In this document: one piece after another, positions 1-12,300 of the stretch | Layout of the letters: each line of letters starts with the position of its first letter | Position numbering within the stretch: the stretch's first letter is position 1 | Origin: Apis mellifera | Lineage: Eukaryota > Arthropoda > Insecta > Hymenoptera > Apidae | DNA length: 64,000 nt | Assembly: GCF_003254395.2 (NCBI RefSeq) | Contig: NC_037638.1 | Coordinates: 22,955,352 to 23,019,351, forward strand | Direction: 5' to 3' | Translations under genes and position numbers: made by a program | The notes under the pieces: model-generated | The model's input: the letters and a program-made list of their open reading frames with translations, nothing else | Told to the model about the DNA's origin: nothing | Databases searched by the model: none

Positions 1-3000
1 AATTCAATACCCTCTTCCTCCCTCGCCGCAAATTGTCCTATCCCTCCCCCGAAAATCAAATTTCCATCGATTACGACGACGACGACGACGGCTTCCTTCA
101 GAGGTGTGTCCTCGACAGGGAACAAAGAGGAAGGGAGAGAATCCCTTTCGGAATTCGAAGGAGGGGGGACATAGCGGAGAGTGGCAATTTTCCGGGCACG
201 GTGGCCGCCGTTCAGGAACTCGCGGAGTAATTGGCTCGGACTAATAAGCGCCTTCAACCAACGTCTTCCCCGCGTGCAGTCACGTGCACGTGCGTGGAAG
301 ACATGCAGACGGAGGGTTGCGGGCCAAGTTCGAACCGGAACACGTGCCGCTCTCGTTTACCTCGCAGCGGTGCTCAATCAACTCCTGCCCATGTAATTGC
401 CAGGAATTCTTCGCGAGATGGTCCTACAATTCTCCAGTTCGAATGGAGAATCGTGAATCGTGGATTTTCTTATCATCCTTCGAAGGGTTTTATATCGGAG
501 GATGAAAGACGAGGAACGAAAAGTTGATAAATAGGTAATTCTGTCAATGTCTGGCATTTTGTAGTTTAAGATTAGAGAAAGTGGGTGCAAGTGAATTATT
601 GTTATTTTTTGAAGTACTTTTTTTGGATTATTGGATCGTGAAACGATGAATGGTAAATAGGTGAGGGAATATTTAATAATATTGAAAATGGCGGGAATTC
701 TTGGAATTTTGTTGTTTTCTGTGGGAAGAAGTTTTATTGGATCGTGGGACGAAAAACAAGAGAGTGAAATTGAAGAATTGATTAAATATATTATGAGATA
801 ATTTCGCGAGTAGAGAAGGTAAATTTATTACACGTATAATAAACGGATTCTCTCGTTTATGAATCGTGGTTATTAAATCATAATTATTTTTTGTTTGCTT
901 ATTCGAATACAGGGAATCTATACGGGGAAATAACGATAGATAAATCTTCTTATCGTAAATAAGCGGTGTACGAGCTATTTAAAATCATTCATCTTGCTTG
1001 GGTCAAAAATCTATTTTCCCGGCAATTCAATAAATATATATTATCCGTAATTAATCCAAAATTGATCCGGTTTATCAATTATACGGAATTCGTTAAAACG
1101 TAATGACAAAATCCGTCTGGCGATACGGATGGTATCGGATTAAATTAAATGTAAATAAGAATGGTGGAAGGATCTCTCTTTACACCTGGCTCGCGGCCCA
1201 AAAATATTTACCACCACTCTCCACCGTCGCGTCATTCTACCTGTTCCATTCAAAATTTAATTCGAGCCAACGCCGGTCACCGAACCGTTCTTTTTCCCTT
1301 CATTTCCTGCATTTAAAAGCCAAATAACTTTTCAGCATTTTCGATTCCCATATTCCTCGACACGAATTAAAAATACCTCTTCCGGGAAATTTTATCATAT
1401 TATAATATTTCTATTTTTAAAAAAACTTCGTTCCATAGGATTCCTGATAGGTAGATCGAATCTCTCATCAATCTTCTATTTATAAAAATTCTCATAACTT
1501 TTATCTCCTTCCATTCCCCACTTGCAACTGTTATTTAAAAATAACAGACGCTTGATTTACAACGTAAAATTTCATTCATAAAATAGAAAGAATTCTTAAA
1601 AAAAAAACTTTCGAAAACTAAGAGAATTCATCTCAATGGAAAATTTCAACTCGTAAACTTTCAAATATATTCTGAAAATACTACTACTATTTCCACTTCT
1701 CGACTTATTGAACATTCAAGAAGATTCAAACCCTTTATACCCAAACACTCATAAAGAATTCAAATCCAATCTCTACCTATATTTCTCGCATATATACATT
1801 TACCTCCCCATTACCATTCGCAACGAGTATCTAAATAATCGTTCGTCCAGATCCTTCGTATGTAACACGACATTACAAAACCACGATTTCACGCGATTAT
1901 ACTCATACCCTTATTACCGCTCTCATCGCAAAACAAAGCAAAGAAACAAACGACACAAACTACAGCATAGATACGAAAAGCATAAGCTCGAACGAAATGC
2001 AATAAGAGGCAGAATTTATTTGGCCGTCAAGTTGTGCTCGATCCGTCAAGTGGATATGTTTGTTCGCGTGGATCGAGCCGCGGGCATCTCCACGGGACGA
2101 CAAACTGATGCGTTTCCAATAGCTGTTGCATAACATCGGTCCTCCGGCCGATGGGTGGTATCGAGATAACGGCGAAGAATCCGTCCACGGATCGGCGAGA
2201 TTGCGGTGGAAAAAGAAGAGAAGGGGAAATTACCGACACGCCAGAGCCAAGAGAGCAGGAGGGAATCGCGTTCTTTGGAATCGCGGTAATGCTAATAACG
2301 TTGGTATCCTGGGATAATTGAACGGAGAGGGAGGAAGAGGGATCGAGAGGAATCGCGAGCATTTCCGTTTCCTCCTCTTTCGATACATTTTACTCTTTCT
2401 CTCGTTCGATGATTAACGATCGGTGTAAATGGTGGAACACGTTACATTACTGTTTCCATTATCCCCGTGTGGTTATCTTTTTATTTCTTCTTTTTATTTT
2501 CTTCTCGTTCATTGCCATAAATATGGCAGTTTCGTGGGTTATATTTTTTTTCTATTCTTAATGGGGCACGATTCCATGTGAGGCAGGAAGTTGGTCAACG
2601 ATACGAATTATCTTCTACAATAGTTTCGAAGATGTTTGAACGATCGGCTACGAAGCATGAATTACTCCTTTGTATCTATATGTATATAAATGTATATGCA
2701 TTTTTTATTTTTTGCACGTCTATCTTTTTATGTGTGAACTTCGTTTCTTTTCTGCGATAAGAAAATATATGATAAAATGAATAATCACTTATCATATTGA
2801 TTTTCGGATATCTGTCGAGATAAATGGAAATCAAGCAAATATATCATCACACGATATTACCACGTTCTATATTTTTATAATATGAAAAATACCGTGTAAT
2901 ATTTCAACCTCTTACAGGAATTTTCGAAAAAAAATTTATCGAGATTATCGAGGACGGATTATTAAAAAAAAAAAAAAAACAATTTCTCATTTCCCACTAA

Positions 3001-4051
3001 ACTAAACCTATAAAAGTTTCATCATCAAAATCGATATTTATAATTTATCTCCCTCTTATCGCATCAGAAAATGGTTGTTTCGACGAATATGCTATCTAAT
3101 CTCTCGAAAAGTAAACACGCTACACGCCCGATCGTTAATCAAAATTTATCGGTAAGAGGAAAATAAACGAAAACGGCTCTTCAAAACGACCATCATCACC
3201 ACCATCACAAATGTTCACATTGATATCCTATCAAAAAATGGACCACCGCTCAACACATGTTTATTCGCTTTGGGGAACGGCTTTTCACGCGGTGCTACGC
3301 CTAGATCCGAGGCTCACCCTGGGACGAAGGAGCCTCCTCCTTCCATTAAAATCCTTTCCAATAAAAGGATTTCGAGCGTGCACGACAAAACGTTTCCCGC
3401 CACGAGGATATTCCGCCTTGGCGGGAATCGATACATCGGGACCAGATACCGTAAATATTTTAAAACCGGCGGGGCGGCGCGCGTTCCAACGTCTGCGCCG
3501 CCATTTATTATTTACCCACGACGTTGCGTAATAATGGAACACGGCTGCGGACTTTACGTAAACGTGGAGAAAATTCGAAGAATCGAACGATGCAGTCGAG
3601 AATAATACATCCTCGTCCACTTTCGTACTTTTCATCCGACCCCTTCGATTATTTCTTTTCCCACGATCAGGAAAATTATTTTAATTCTCTGACGAAAGTT
3701 TCCCCTCCTCCTTCGAATTTTCTTCAGCCGAGCTCCCTGAATGAATTTGAGATGCATGGGAATTTCGAGATGTAAATATAACGTGTGTTATTTCAAGACG
3801 TTTAATTTGGAACGCGTGGAAAAGGGAACGATGGAAATTAGTCAGGTCGGTTTCTCTTCGTCATAATTGGAAGTTTTCTGAGGAAGAAGAAAAGTTATAT
3901 CATCCGAGTGTACTCGTTTCGCTCGATTCAGATATACTTTTATTTTTATACACGTTTCTTTGTAAGAATTTATAAATAGTTGGGTTGATTGCGTCAGAAT
4001 ACGAAGGAATTTGGGAGAATGGCAGAATAATACATTCTTCGATTTAATTAC
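1..4051. other. Non-coding, probably intron of the minus-strand Ig-domain gene
   Basis: I see no exon I can support here. Because the Ig-domain exon just to the right ends in a splice donor and its partner exon (which should begin with the V/A-A-W motif of the Ig C strand) is not found in any frame leftward, this stretch is inferred to be the right part of an intron that continues beyond base 1. It contains a short (ACG)6 run at 73-90, A/T tracts around 1600 and 2965, and two GC-richer patches near 2000-2300 and 3250-3550 whose open frames match nothing I recognise and look like chance openings. Confidence 0.5.
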
Positions 4052-4158
4052 CTTATAATTACCGAGGTTTTCCACGACGCAGGGTAAACTGACGTCTCTC
4101 CCCAACGGCACCGTGACGTTCGGTATCGGCTCGGCAAACATCGGTCGATCCGAGAGGG
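4052..4158 (-). CDS. Internal exon, N-terminal half of first Ig domain of a DIP/lachesin-like (IgLON-type) neuronal cell-adhesion protein
   Basis: Seen: on the minus strand a strong acceptor (TTTTCTGTCTGTGCAG) is followed by 107 nt that read open in one frame and end exactly at AAG|GTAATT, a good donor. The exon starts with a codon split after its first base and ends on a codon boundary, giving 35 complete residues. They include MFAEPIPNVTVPLGRDVSLP, then the first Ig-domain cysteine (PCVVENLGNYK). Known: F-x-x-P-x-x-N-V-T-V-P-x-G-R-D followed by C-V-V-x-N-L-G is the hallmark A-B strand segment of Ig1 in insect DIPs and relatives, which bind Dpr proteins at synapses and are secreted or membrane-anchored. 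The N-V-T sequon is a likely glycosylation site. The second half of Ig1 (with W and the second C) and Ig2-3 must lie beyond the left edge. The signal-peptide exon was not found. Which DIP paralogue it is cannot be told from one exon. Confidence 0.82.
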
Positions 4159-7100
4159 CTGCACAGACAGAAAATTGCATTAATTAAATGTCCATTTTTC
4201 GTATCGACGAGTAAGAAGAAGACGAATTTTATTTTGGACGAATCTTGCGTTACGCTTTGATATTAACCAATTTATTATTTATTATTTAGTCAACAATCAG
4301 GTTTCTTGATTATTTTAACACAATTATTGGCAAATCATTGCGCATTGCGAACGATATCGATGTTTTTTACGAGAGGATCAGTCGAGACAGTGTCGATCCA
4401 AATAGTAACGCACGACAAGGGACAAGTTTCCAAAGAAGGCGGAAAGGAAGAGGAAGAGGAAAAGGAAACAGGTCACCACGAGTGGTAGAAATCCTTTGGG
4501 AAAGTTTCAGGATTGGTCAATGGTGAAGCAAGAGGGCAGTTGGTTGATCGCTCGACTGGAAGAGGAAATCGTCGATTCCGTCTCGCATTTATCGAAAATG
4601 CATGCAGAGAGAGAAAGAGAGAGAGAAAAAAGAATCATCAATTGAAATGCCGAAATAATTATCAAATTGGCAAAATAAAAATATATTATGGAGATAGTGT
4701 TATATAATAAATAAAGGTTTCTTTAAACAAGATATTTTGAGGAGAACAATATTAATCATCTTGATAAAATTATGTACATATATATATATATATTGATTTA
4801 GCTAAAATGTTGCACATTTTATGCTAACGATAGTATCTTCTCAAAAAAAAGGAAAATAAATAAATAATTTCAATTGTGTCAAAAAAGATTTCTTCGACTT
4901 GTATGCGTTCAAGGATTTTTCAATTATTTACATAATCGCTTAGAATGCGAATCTACCTCGTTGAATAACTATTCATAACCAGTTTCCGACATATGTACAT
5001 ATTTGATGAGTGACTCGATATTACTAATGCGAAACGTGCGTGTGACGTCCTACATTTTGACACGTATAGCCTATTATTATTCGATTAAACAAACGAAAGA
5101 CGAGAATCGAAATAGAAAAACTAAAAAAATCGATCCAACCACCGATTTATATATAACAAAATCCCTCCAAACAATCTTGCAATATTTCATCGATGAGTCA
5201 TTATTCTTATTTGATCTCGAGATTATTCGATGGAATATGTATGCATGTATCTATGTATTTATGTAGGCGGTGATATAATAAATCCACGAAGGGAACTCTC
5301 TTACAAAGTCGCGCCACTCTCTTATAAACTCCGATTATGATTGATTTCGCGGCGTTTCGAGTGGCGTCGAAGAATAATGTCGTAGGATACCGTGATGATG
5401 GATCGGCCCGTGATTAATGAGAAGAATTAATCACGGTTTGCTGGTTGCTCGGGGTTATCAACGCTGATTTTATCAACCCATCTTCCAAAGTTTAGAAATT
5501 AAACGCTCTTTCTAATCCTTGTAACGATTTTCAAAAACAGTCGAATTGTTATATTTAAATGAAAGAGAGAATTTTATGATCGATAAATTAATAATATTGC
5601 AAAGTTTGTGGTGTGATTTTGTAGCTGATTGCTGATGATCTTGATCAAAATATCGCTGATTGATGAATTAATGTCAATGACAGACGATCATCCTCTCCTC
5701 GTGTTTGTACAGAATTCTCTAGTGGCATTATTTTTTATATAGAAGAAGTGTGAATACAATTGTGTGTCTCCTCATCGTAACACGAGGCAGAGATTCAGAA
5801 GGTCAAGGAGCATTGATCGAAGTTCGAATAATCTTGACAAAGAACTTTATATTTTTATTCCAGACAAGTGTGCATACAATTATTTTGCGGCTCTTCATTT
5901 ATAAAACGAATTGCTTTCAACGCCTCTTTTTTTTTATCCTTCATTCATTGGACGAAGATTTCGCAGAATCGAAGAATCTTCGAGAACAAATTGTATACGC
6001 CTCTGTCATGATTCATCTCCTTCTTAGAAATCTACGGTATATATGCACACCTCGATTGCCATAATATCCGTTCATTTATTGATCTCAGGGCGTGACCAAT
6101 ATTTATGAAACGATATTTCAAAATAATATCTTTATCTAATTTCTCAAAATAACTTGTAGAAAATTTTTCAACTTCTCGAAATTTCAGTGTATTTAAATAT
6201 TTAAATATTTATCGATAAACGTGTCGCGATATTTCTCGAATATTTGATACACGGAAGAGAATCTTAAACGAATAATCCTTAAAAGGGGGGATCAGAGAAG
6301 TTCCTTTCATAAATCACGACATCGAACGCACGTGATCCTCCGTTTCCGTTCATCCAGGGTTGCGGTGTCGTTCAACCACGATTGCCAAGGCGCCACAAGT
6401 TTTACGATTGAGTGATATAAGGAGCGAAGTTATACTCCGCTAAGTCACTCCATTTCCCCGAGAAAAGCTTCTTAATCGACCGTCCCCATCCCACCACCAT
6501 TGCGTATAACTTTCAATTTTATCGAGGATTTGTCGATAAAAATCTAACCGACGTTCATCGATAGACAATAAAACGATCAATTTTCGAAACTCGCTTCTTC
6601 GAAAACAAACTTGAAAAATGAAAATTCAATGCTTGTTTTCTCCCAATATGTTGCAAATATTCTAAAACAAGACAGAACGAGTTTTAACTATTTTATACTT
6701 AATATATCTCTTAAACTTAACGACTTAAATAAAAGTTACGTTTAAATTATTAAAAGTTTAAGACAATTTGATAACTTGCGTTATTCCTTTTCAAAAATTA
6801 TATCGTCTCGTAATAATTTATCGATAAAAAATTTTTTTTTTTAATTTTACGATATTATTTATTTGCGTTCAAGCATTCAAAAATATTTCGCGAAATATTA
6901 ATATAATTTTCTTCAACCAAACGTTCAATTTTTTTACATATAATAACTTCTTTATTTACAATATCGATATTCAGGTCAAAGCAAAAAGAAAAAAGTATAT
7001 CTCGCTTTCCGTTTTTTACTATACAACGACATAAACATAAAAAGAAAACGGCAAACGATATCTAAAATTGATAACTCTTCCACGCCTTATTAGAACAATG

Positions 7101-8770
7101 AATGCCTTCTTCGGAACTAGCATAGATATTACACAGCGCGCACATTGCATTTGACCAGTCGGCTTACAACTGCTGGCACAGTCGGTAGTCACGCGATTCT
7201 CTTGTCTTTTCTCTCCGCGTCGGTATTCGTCTCGCGAACGAAGTTCGTCATTTGTCACGTCTTGGTTTACTGAAAGAAAAAAAAAATCGATCGAGTTGAG
7301 AAAAAAAAATGTAAAAACGGAATCGAAAATTCCGATCTCAACAAATCTCCGATCGTATCTCAACAAAAATTCGACGAGAAATAAGGGAAGAATACAAGTG
7401 ATAGTGTTGGATGATCAGGGATGACGGAGGCGAGGGAGGAGCAGCTTCTACGCGGATGGATACGCGGAAGTGAGATTTTCGGTGCGAAGTAAACTCTGCG
7501 AAGAAGGAGAGAACAAATTCCTCGATCACGAGACACGCGCGTGTGCCCCACATTTCCTATCCTGTGCGTTTGGGCGCGGCGCTGGTGCGATGGTGAACCA
7601 TCAATCACGAGTTTTATCGGCCTTTCCATCCTCGAGCTTTCACCGGAAACGGAGCCATCCTTTTTTTGCATTCGATACAATCGCGGCGGCGTCTTGATGG
7701 ACTAAAATCCTGCACGGATCGGCGAATGTTCGAGCGCTGCGAACACCCTCCGGGAGTTTTCTGGGATAATATAAACGCGCGAAATTCGAAATTTTCGCCA
7801 CGTTTAAAACAAACGGACGAAAGAAAGTTACTCTTTCGAAACGAGTAACTTTTAATCGAACGAAACCTGATATGTAATCTCGTATCCCCCGTTTCTTTCC
7901 CTCTTTGCGTGTCATTTCTTCCTTCTTTTTCTCCCTTTTTTCTTTTTTTTTTCACTCTGTTGCGCGGCGTCAAAGCGGAACACGCGAAAGGAAAAGAGAG
8001 AACGGTGGGCACAATAGAGAGACAGGTTGTCGTTTTGCTCGTTTCCTTTATCGTTTAGTAGCCACTGGGTAATTGTGTTTTTTATCTATCTGTCAGTTGC
8101 ATATCTACTGGAAGCAGGAAATTTAATGAAGGATAAAGAGAGAGAGAGAGAGAGAAAGGAGAAAGATAAATAAATAAAATGTATAGCAAGGTTTCTTCAA
8201 ATCGCGCGAACGAATGCGGGGAGGGGATTTCGTTTTTATCCGTAAATTGGCCGACTCGGAGAGAAATCGATGCCCGCCCGGTTTGCTGAATCATTGATCG
8301 CCAGTAACTATAACGTTCGAATAATTTATGCCGTCGATGGTTTTTGGAATCGTGAAATATTTAGAGTCTCATGATCGTTGCGGTGTAACGAAATAACCCG
8401 ACCCATTTGGTAAACCGCTGTTACAAAACGTATTCCATATTTCCACGCCGGTGATCATCGACTTGCGACGATTGTTCCAACGATATTCCAACGCCGTGAG
8501 AATCTTTCACGCCTCTCCTCTCCCCCTTGAAAATCATTTCCTCCCGTTGCGCCTCCCGATCAATCCCATCCATCCTATTCACTGTCAAGAACAATTTATC
8601 TCGTTACCTCGTTGACGGACGGGTCAAATTTCAAGTGGCCGATAATTAAGATGACCAGGAATCGTGAAGAAGGGTGTTTCGTGATCGAAATAAATCGGTG
8701 AGAGAGGAAAGCCATTCTCCTTTGATGAAAAAATTCCCTCGACGAGGAAATCTAAAACAACGAAAGGAGG
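4159..8770. other. Non-coding region between the minus-strand Ig exon and the fucosyltransferase gene
   Basis: No supported exon. The region would serve as upstream intron of the minus-strand Ig gene and as 5' flank of the plus-strand fucosyltransferase. Visible elements are a purine tract near 4440-4470, an (AT)n run at 4778-4793, poly-A/T tracts near 6830 and 7280, a C/T-rich stretch at 7895-7955 and a (GA)n run near 8138-8155. GC rises at 7450-7750. A T-rich tract ending CAG on the minus strand near 7270 resembles a splice acceptor, but the open frame behind it is unrecognised. Confidence 0.5.
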
Positions 8771-9326
8771 ATGAGATTATGGATACTGGAAAGGAACAAT
8801 TTGATCGTCCTAGCGATCTTCACGTTCGCCCTCTACGTCTACTTCAACTGTACCCTCGACGATATAATACATTTCAAACGGATGATCGCGGGGGACGATC
8901 GAGTCACAAACACGACCAAGAAGATCCTGTTCTGGAACACGATGTTCGACGACGAGAATTTTTACATGGGGAAAGGGGATATATTCGTCGATTGCCCCGT
9001 CAACGATTGTTACGCGACCCACGAAAGGGGTTACGCGAATCTCACGGAATTTGACGCGGTCCTGTTCCACGGGAACGAGCTGAAACTCGCCGATCTGCCT
9101 TTGCGAAGGAGCCCCCGCCAGTGGTACGTTTTCGTGAATCTCGAAAGCCCGGCCAATAGGCCCCTCTCCGACCATTTTTACGAGGATTTCTTTAACGCCA
9201 CGATGACGTACAGATTGGACAGCGATATTGTATGGACTTATGGGATCGTGAAGGACGTCCACAATGGGCAAACTGTGGCTCCCGACAGAGACGCACGTTG
9301 GGAAGCGTTCTACAATCGAGCAGCAG
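8771..9326 (+). CDS. Fucosyltransferase exon 1 (anchor and N-terminal GT10 domain)
   Basis: This exon encodes residues 1-185 and the first base of codon 186. It carries the signal anchor (L-I-V-L-A-I-F-T-F-A-L-Y-V-Y-F), the stem, and the N-terminal acceptor-side half of GT10 including N-A-T-M-T-Y-R-L-D-S-D-I. It closes at AGCAG|GTAATG. Without splicing the frame would stop 32 bases further on, so the donor is needed. An untranslated upstream exon cannot be excluded. Confidence 0.9.
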
Positions 9327-12300
9327 GTAATGTAGGCCAACGTAAAATTGATTCTTGAAAAATATTGGAATTTTCGGGATACGGGAAATATTTGGAAAAA
9401 TATTAGGTAACCGAGTAAATTTTCTTCTTCTATTTGTGATAGGAAAATATTCGACAAGATGAGTGGAATATTTGTGAGAAATTGAAATTGCTCTCCGATG
9501 AGAATGAAAATACAAACAGACAAAAATCTATTAAAAATAAGAGGTTCGTGCGAATAAGGCCTGACCTTGTTTTTTTGTAATGCAGTGTCGCAATAATCCA
9601 CGCGCGCGAAGATATACGTAGAACGTAATTAGATATTGACTCGCCGCTCCTCCTTTTTCCTTTCCTCGTTCCAACGCAGTTAGAGAATCCATAACCTCGG
9701 ACACCCTGTATATGTAACTTAACTCATTTAAATCGTCTCTGAAATCTAAAACGAATTCGAAGAAGAAGAAGAAGAATTTTTAAAAATTGCGACCATTCTT
9801 TTTTCAAGACTTTTTTCAAACGTATTTTTTCTTCCGGAAAAAAAAAAGAAAAGAAAAAAGATTCAGAATTATTCCCGATACAAACTCTTTTAATTTTCTT
9901 GCATCTTTTTTTTTCTCAAGAAGAAGAAAACTTTCTTGATTACCTAATATACCTTGGCCATTGATCACTCGAGAAAAGTTTGCCTTCTCTACAGCAAGTA
10001 CCTGTTTCGCAAGAATGGTACACACATACATACATACATACGTACGTACGTACGTACATTCGCTCTACCCACTCGTTTTTCCGCGTGGAGGACGCATCAT
10101 CTTGTCCCACGTGCTTCATAATCGTCGCGGTTCGTAATTAATGTCGGTTCCCCTGCTGCTTTTGCCCGCTACGACAAAGAACGCGACTATTTGCTGGCGT
10201 AACACGAGGCACCGCTGGCTGTTCTTTCCCCCTGCGCTCGTTCCAAACGAAACGGCGAAAAAAATTCGCTATGACGACTTCCTTCCCGTGCAACTGGAAA
10301 AACAGACGGGAAAATCATTGTCTCGCGAACGTAGAGGATGTTGCAGCAAGAGGGAGGGAGGCAGACAGGGCAGGAACCTTTAGAGATATTAAATTAGTTA
10401 TAAAATTATCGTATCCCGATGTGAGGAGAAAAAATAAATAAATAAACGATAATTGGGAGGTTTTAGTGAAAATGAAGAAAAAAAAGTAAGAGAGTAGACA
10501 GCAAATTTTTTTTTAAATACATATTTTTCTTTACGTTTGATTTTATTTGTACTCGATAATTGAATATTATAAACAAGTTTATTTTGAATAAAATAAGTAA
10601 ATCGTGTGTATCCGGTTGCGATATAAAAAATATCGAATCGGGAAAAAACTGGGAAAATATTGAAATTGAAACTAGTTTGGATATAAAAAGTGTAAAGTCC
10701 AAATATATATGATGCTGAAATAATATATGTATTGCATGACGTTCCGTAGAATGATTTTTATTCGTTCGCCTTTTTTTTTTTTCAATTTGTTAAAAAATCG
10801 TTGGAAAAAATATTTCTACATAATATTATAATAGAATTTTTGTGTAAATTAATATTTTTTAGAATATTATTATAGTTTGGAATATATATATATATATATA
10901 TTTGAATTGTACGACACATTTTTTTTTTTATTATATTATATACGCGTTGAATATTTGGACTCGTTTTAATAAAAATTCATAGATCCAGTGATAAAACTGA
11001 TTTTCAATTCTTGGCAAATCATTACGTACAAACATATAACATTTTACAAATATTTTCCCATATTTGATACGTATATCTCTGTTCCACCACATTATAAAAA
11101 TTCATGATCGAGATAACGCAAAGACGAGTTAACAGCAAATTTTATAAATGTGCACTAATAGCGAAATGACGTGTTACGAAGATAGAACGATAAGTATAAC
11201 AATTTTCTATTTCCTTTTTTCAATACGAAAGATATCGTAAGTAAAAAAAAAAAAAAAAAAAAATTGTGTCACGAAGACCCAACACGCAGCAAATTAAAAT
11301 CTCTTTGAGAAATAGTAATAATATGCGTCAAACTCAAGATTATTTTTAGATATTGCATAACGATGATTCACTTTGATACATCTTGTATACATCTTGCACC
11401 TTGTGCAAATGAGTTTTTGAGAATATTAAACGTAATATTCTCGTAGTTTCTCGTAGTCTTTTGTAATTACGTATTTTTTGATTCAACTTTATCCGACTTT
11501 CCTCTTTTCTAGAGTCAAACATCACGTTTAAGTCGCCATTTTAAAACAGAGAAAATATCTAAAACGATCGTAACCGAGTAAATGAAAGCAATTTCAGTGG
11601 AAATACTGGTGGAGTGAGAAAAATTTTTCAGTTTATACGTTTCCAAGAAAATTACTTCGATAAAATATAAATATTTTAGAGAAGAAAAATATTTTTGTAA
11701 AATCAGTTTCATTACTTTTCAGACGCATCATATCGTATTTTAATTAATTCAATTTTTCGCAAATTTTTCTGTCTTCGATTTACTTTTTTTTTTTTAATAA
11801 TAAACGACACAACGTATTAAATATAACATTTATCGATTTATCGTAGCGTTAATAATTCAAAAACTGTCCGAAATAAATTCCACTTTTTTTTTTTTTGCTG
11901 CAAAATCTTCAATTCTCGAGATTAATAAGATCAAGAATAATCAGTTCAGAATAATAATTCATTAATTACTTTTTTGTTTTTCCTGTTTTTCCACAGGATG
12001 ATTAAAGAAAAATAAAAAAATTATCGTGTAATCAGCGAAAATTAAATTGCAAATATTGTTGTTGATTACCTTTTATCGGCATCGATATTACGTGTATTAT
12101 TACGTGTATTGCTGCGGGAACGTTCCTGCCGAGGAGAACGGACGAGTGTGTCACGCTGAGAAAAGAAAAAAAAAAAAAAGAAAAAAAAACTAGAAAAGTA
12201 GTCGCGCGGGAAGTCTGGGAAGAATAAATTCGCGACAATTATTTTGCGCAATCGCGTTACGTAAACGCGCCAACCTTCCCTGAACCACTCGTGTTAATTA

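Noticed and set aside
7141..7269. Minus-strand exon-like piece after a T-rich CTTTCAG acceptor, ending at a possible GTAAGC donor
   Set aside because: The acceptor is created by a poly-A microsatellite on the plus strand, the peptide is unrecognised and no start or partner exon fits the Ig gene.
8674..9054. 126-codon plus-strand frame overlapping exon 1 in another phase
   Set aside because: Arg/Asp-rich shadow of the fucosyltransferase frame with no motif.
8810..9601. 263-codon open frame on the minus strand
   Set aside because: It lies antisense to fucosyltransferase exon 1 and extends into its intron. The plus strand has domain motifs and splice sites, while the minus reading has no recognisable domain; openness is a by-product of the coding strand's codon pattern.
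9697..9714. ACACCCTGTATATG, similar to a motif seen at ends of some insect transposons
   Set aside because: No matching inverted copy, target duplication or transposase remnant was found nearby.
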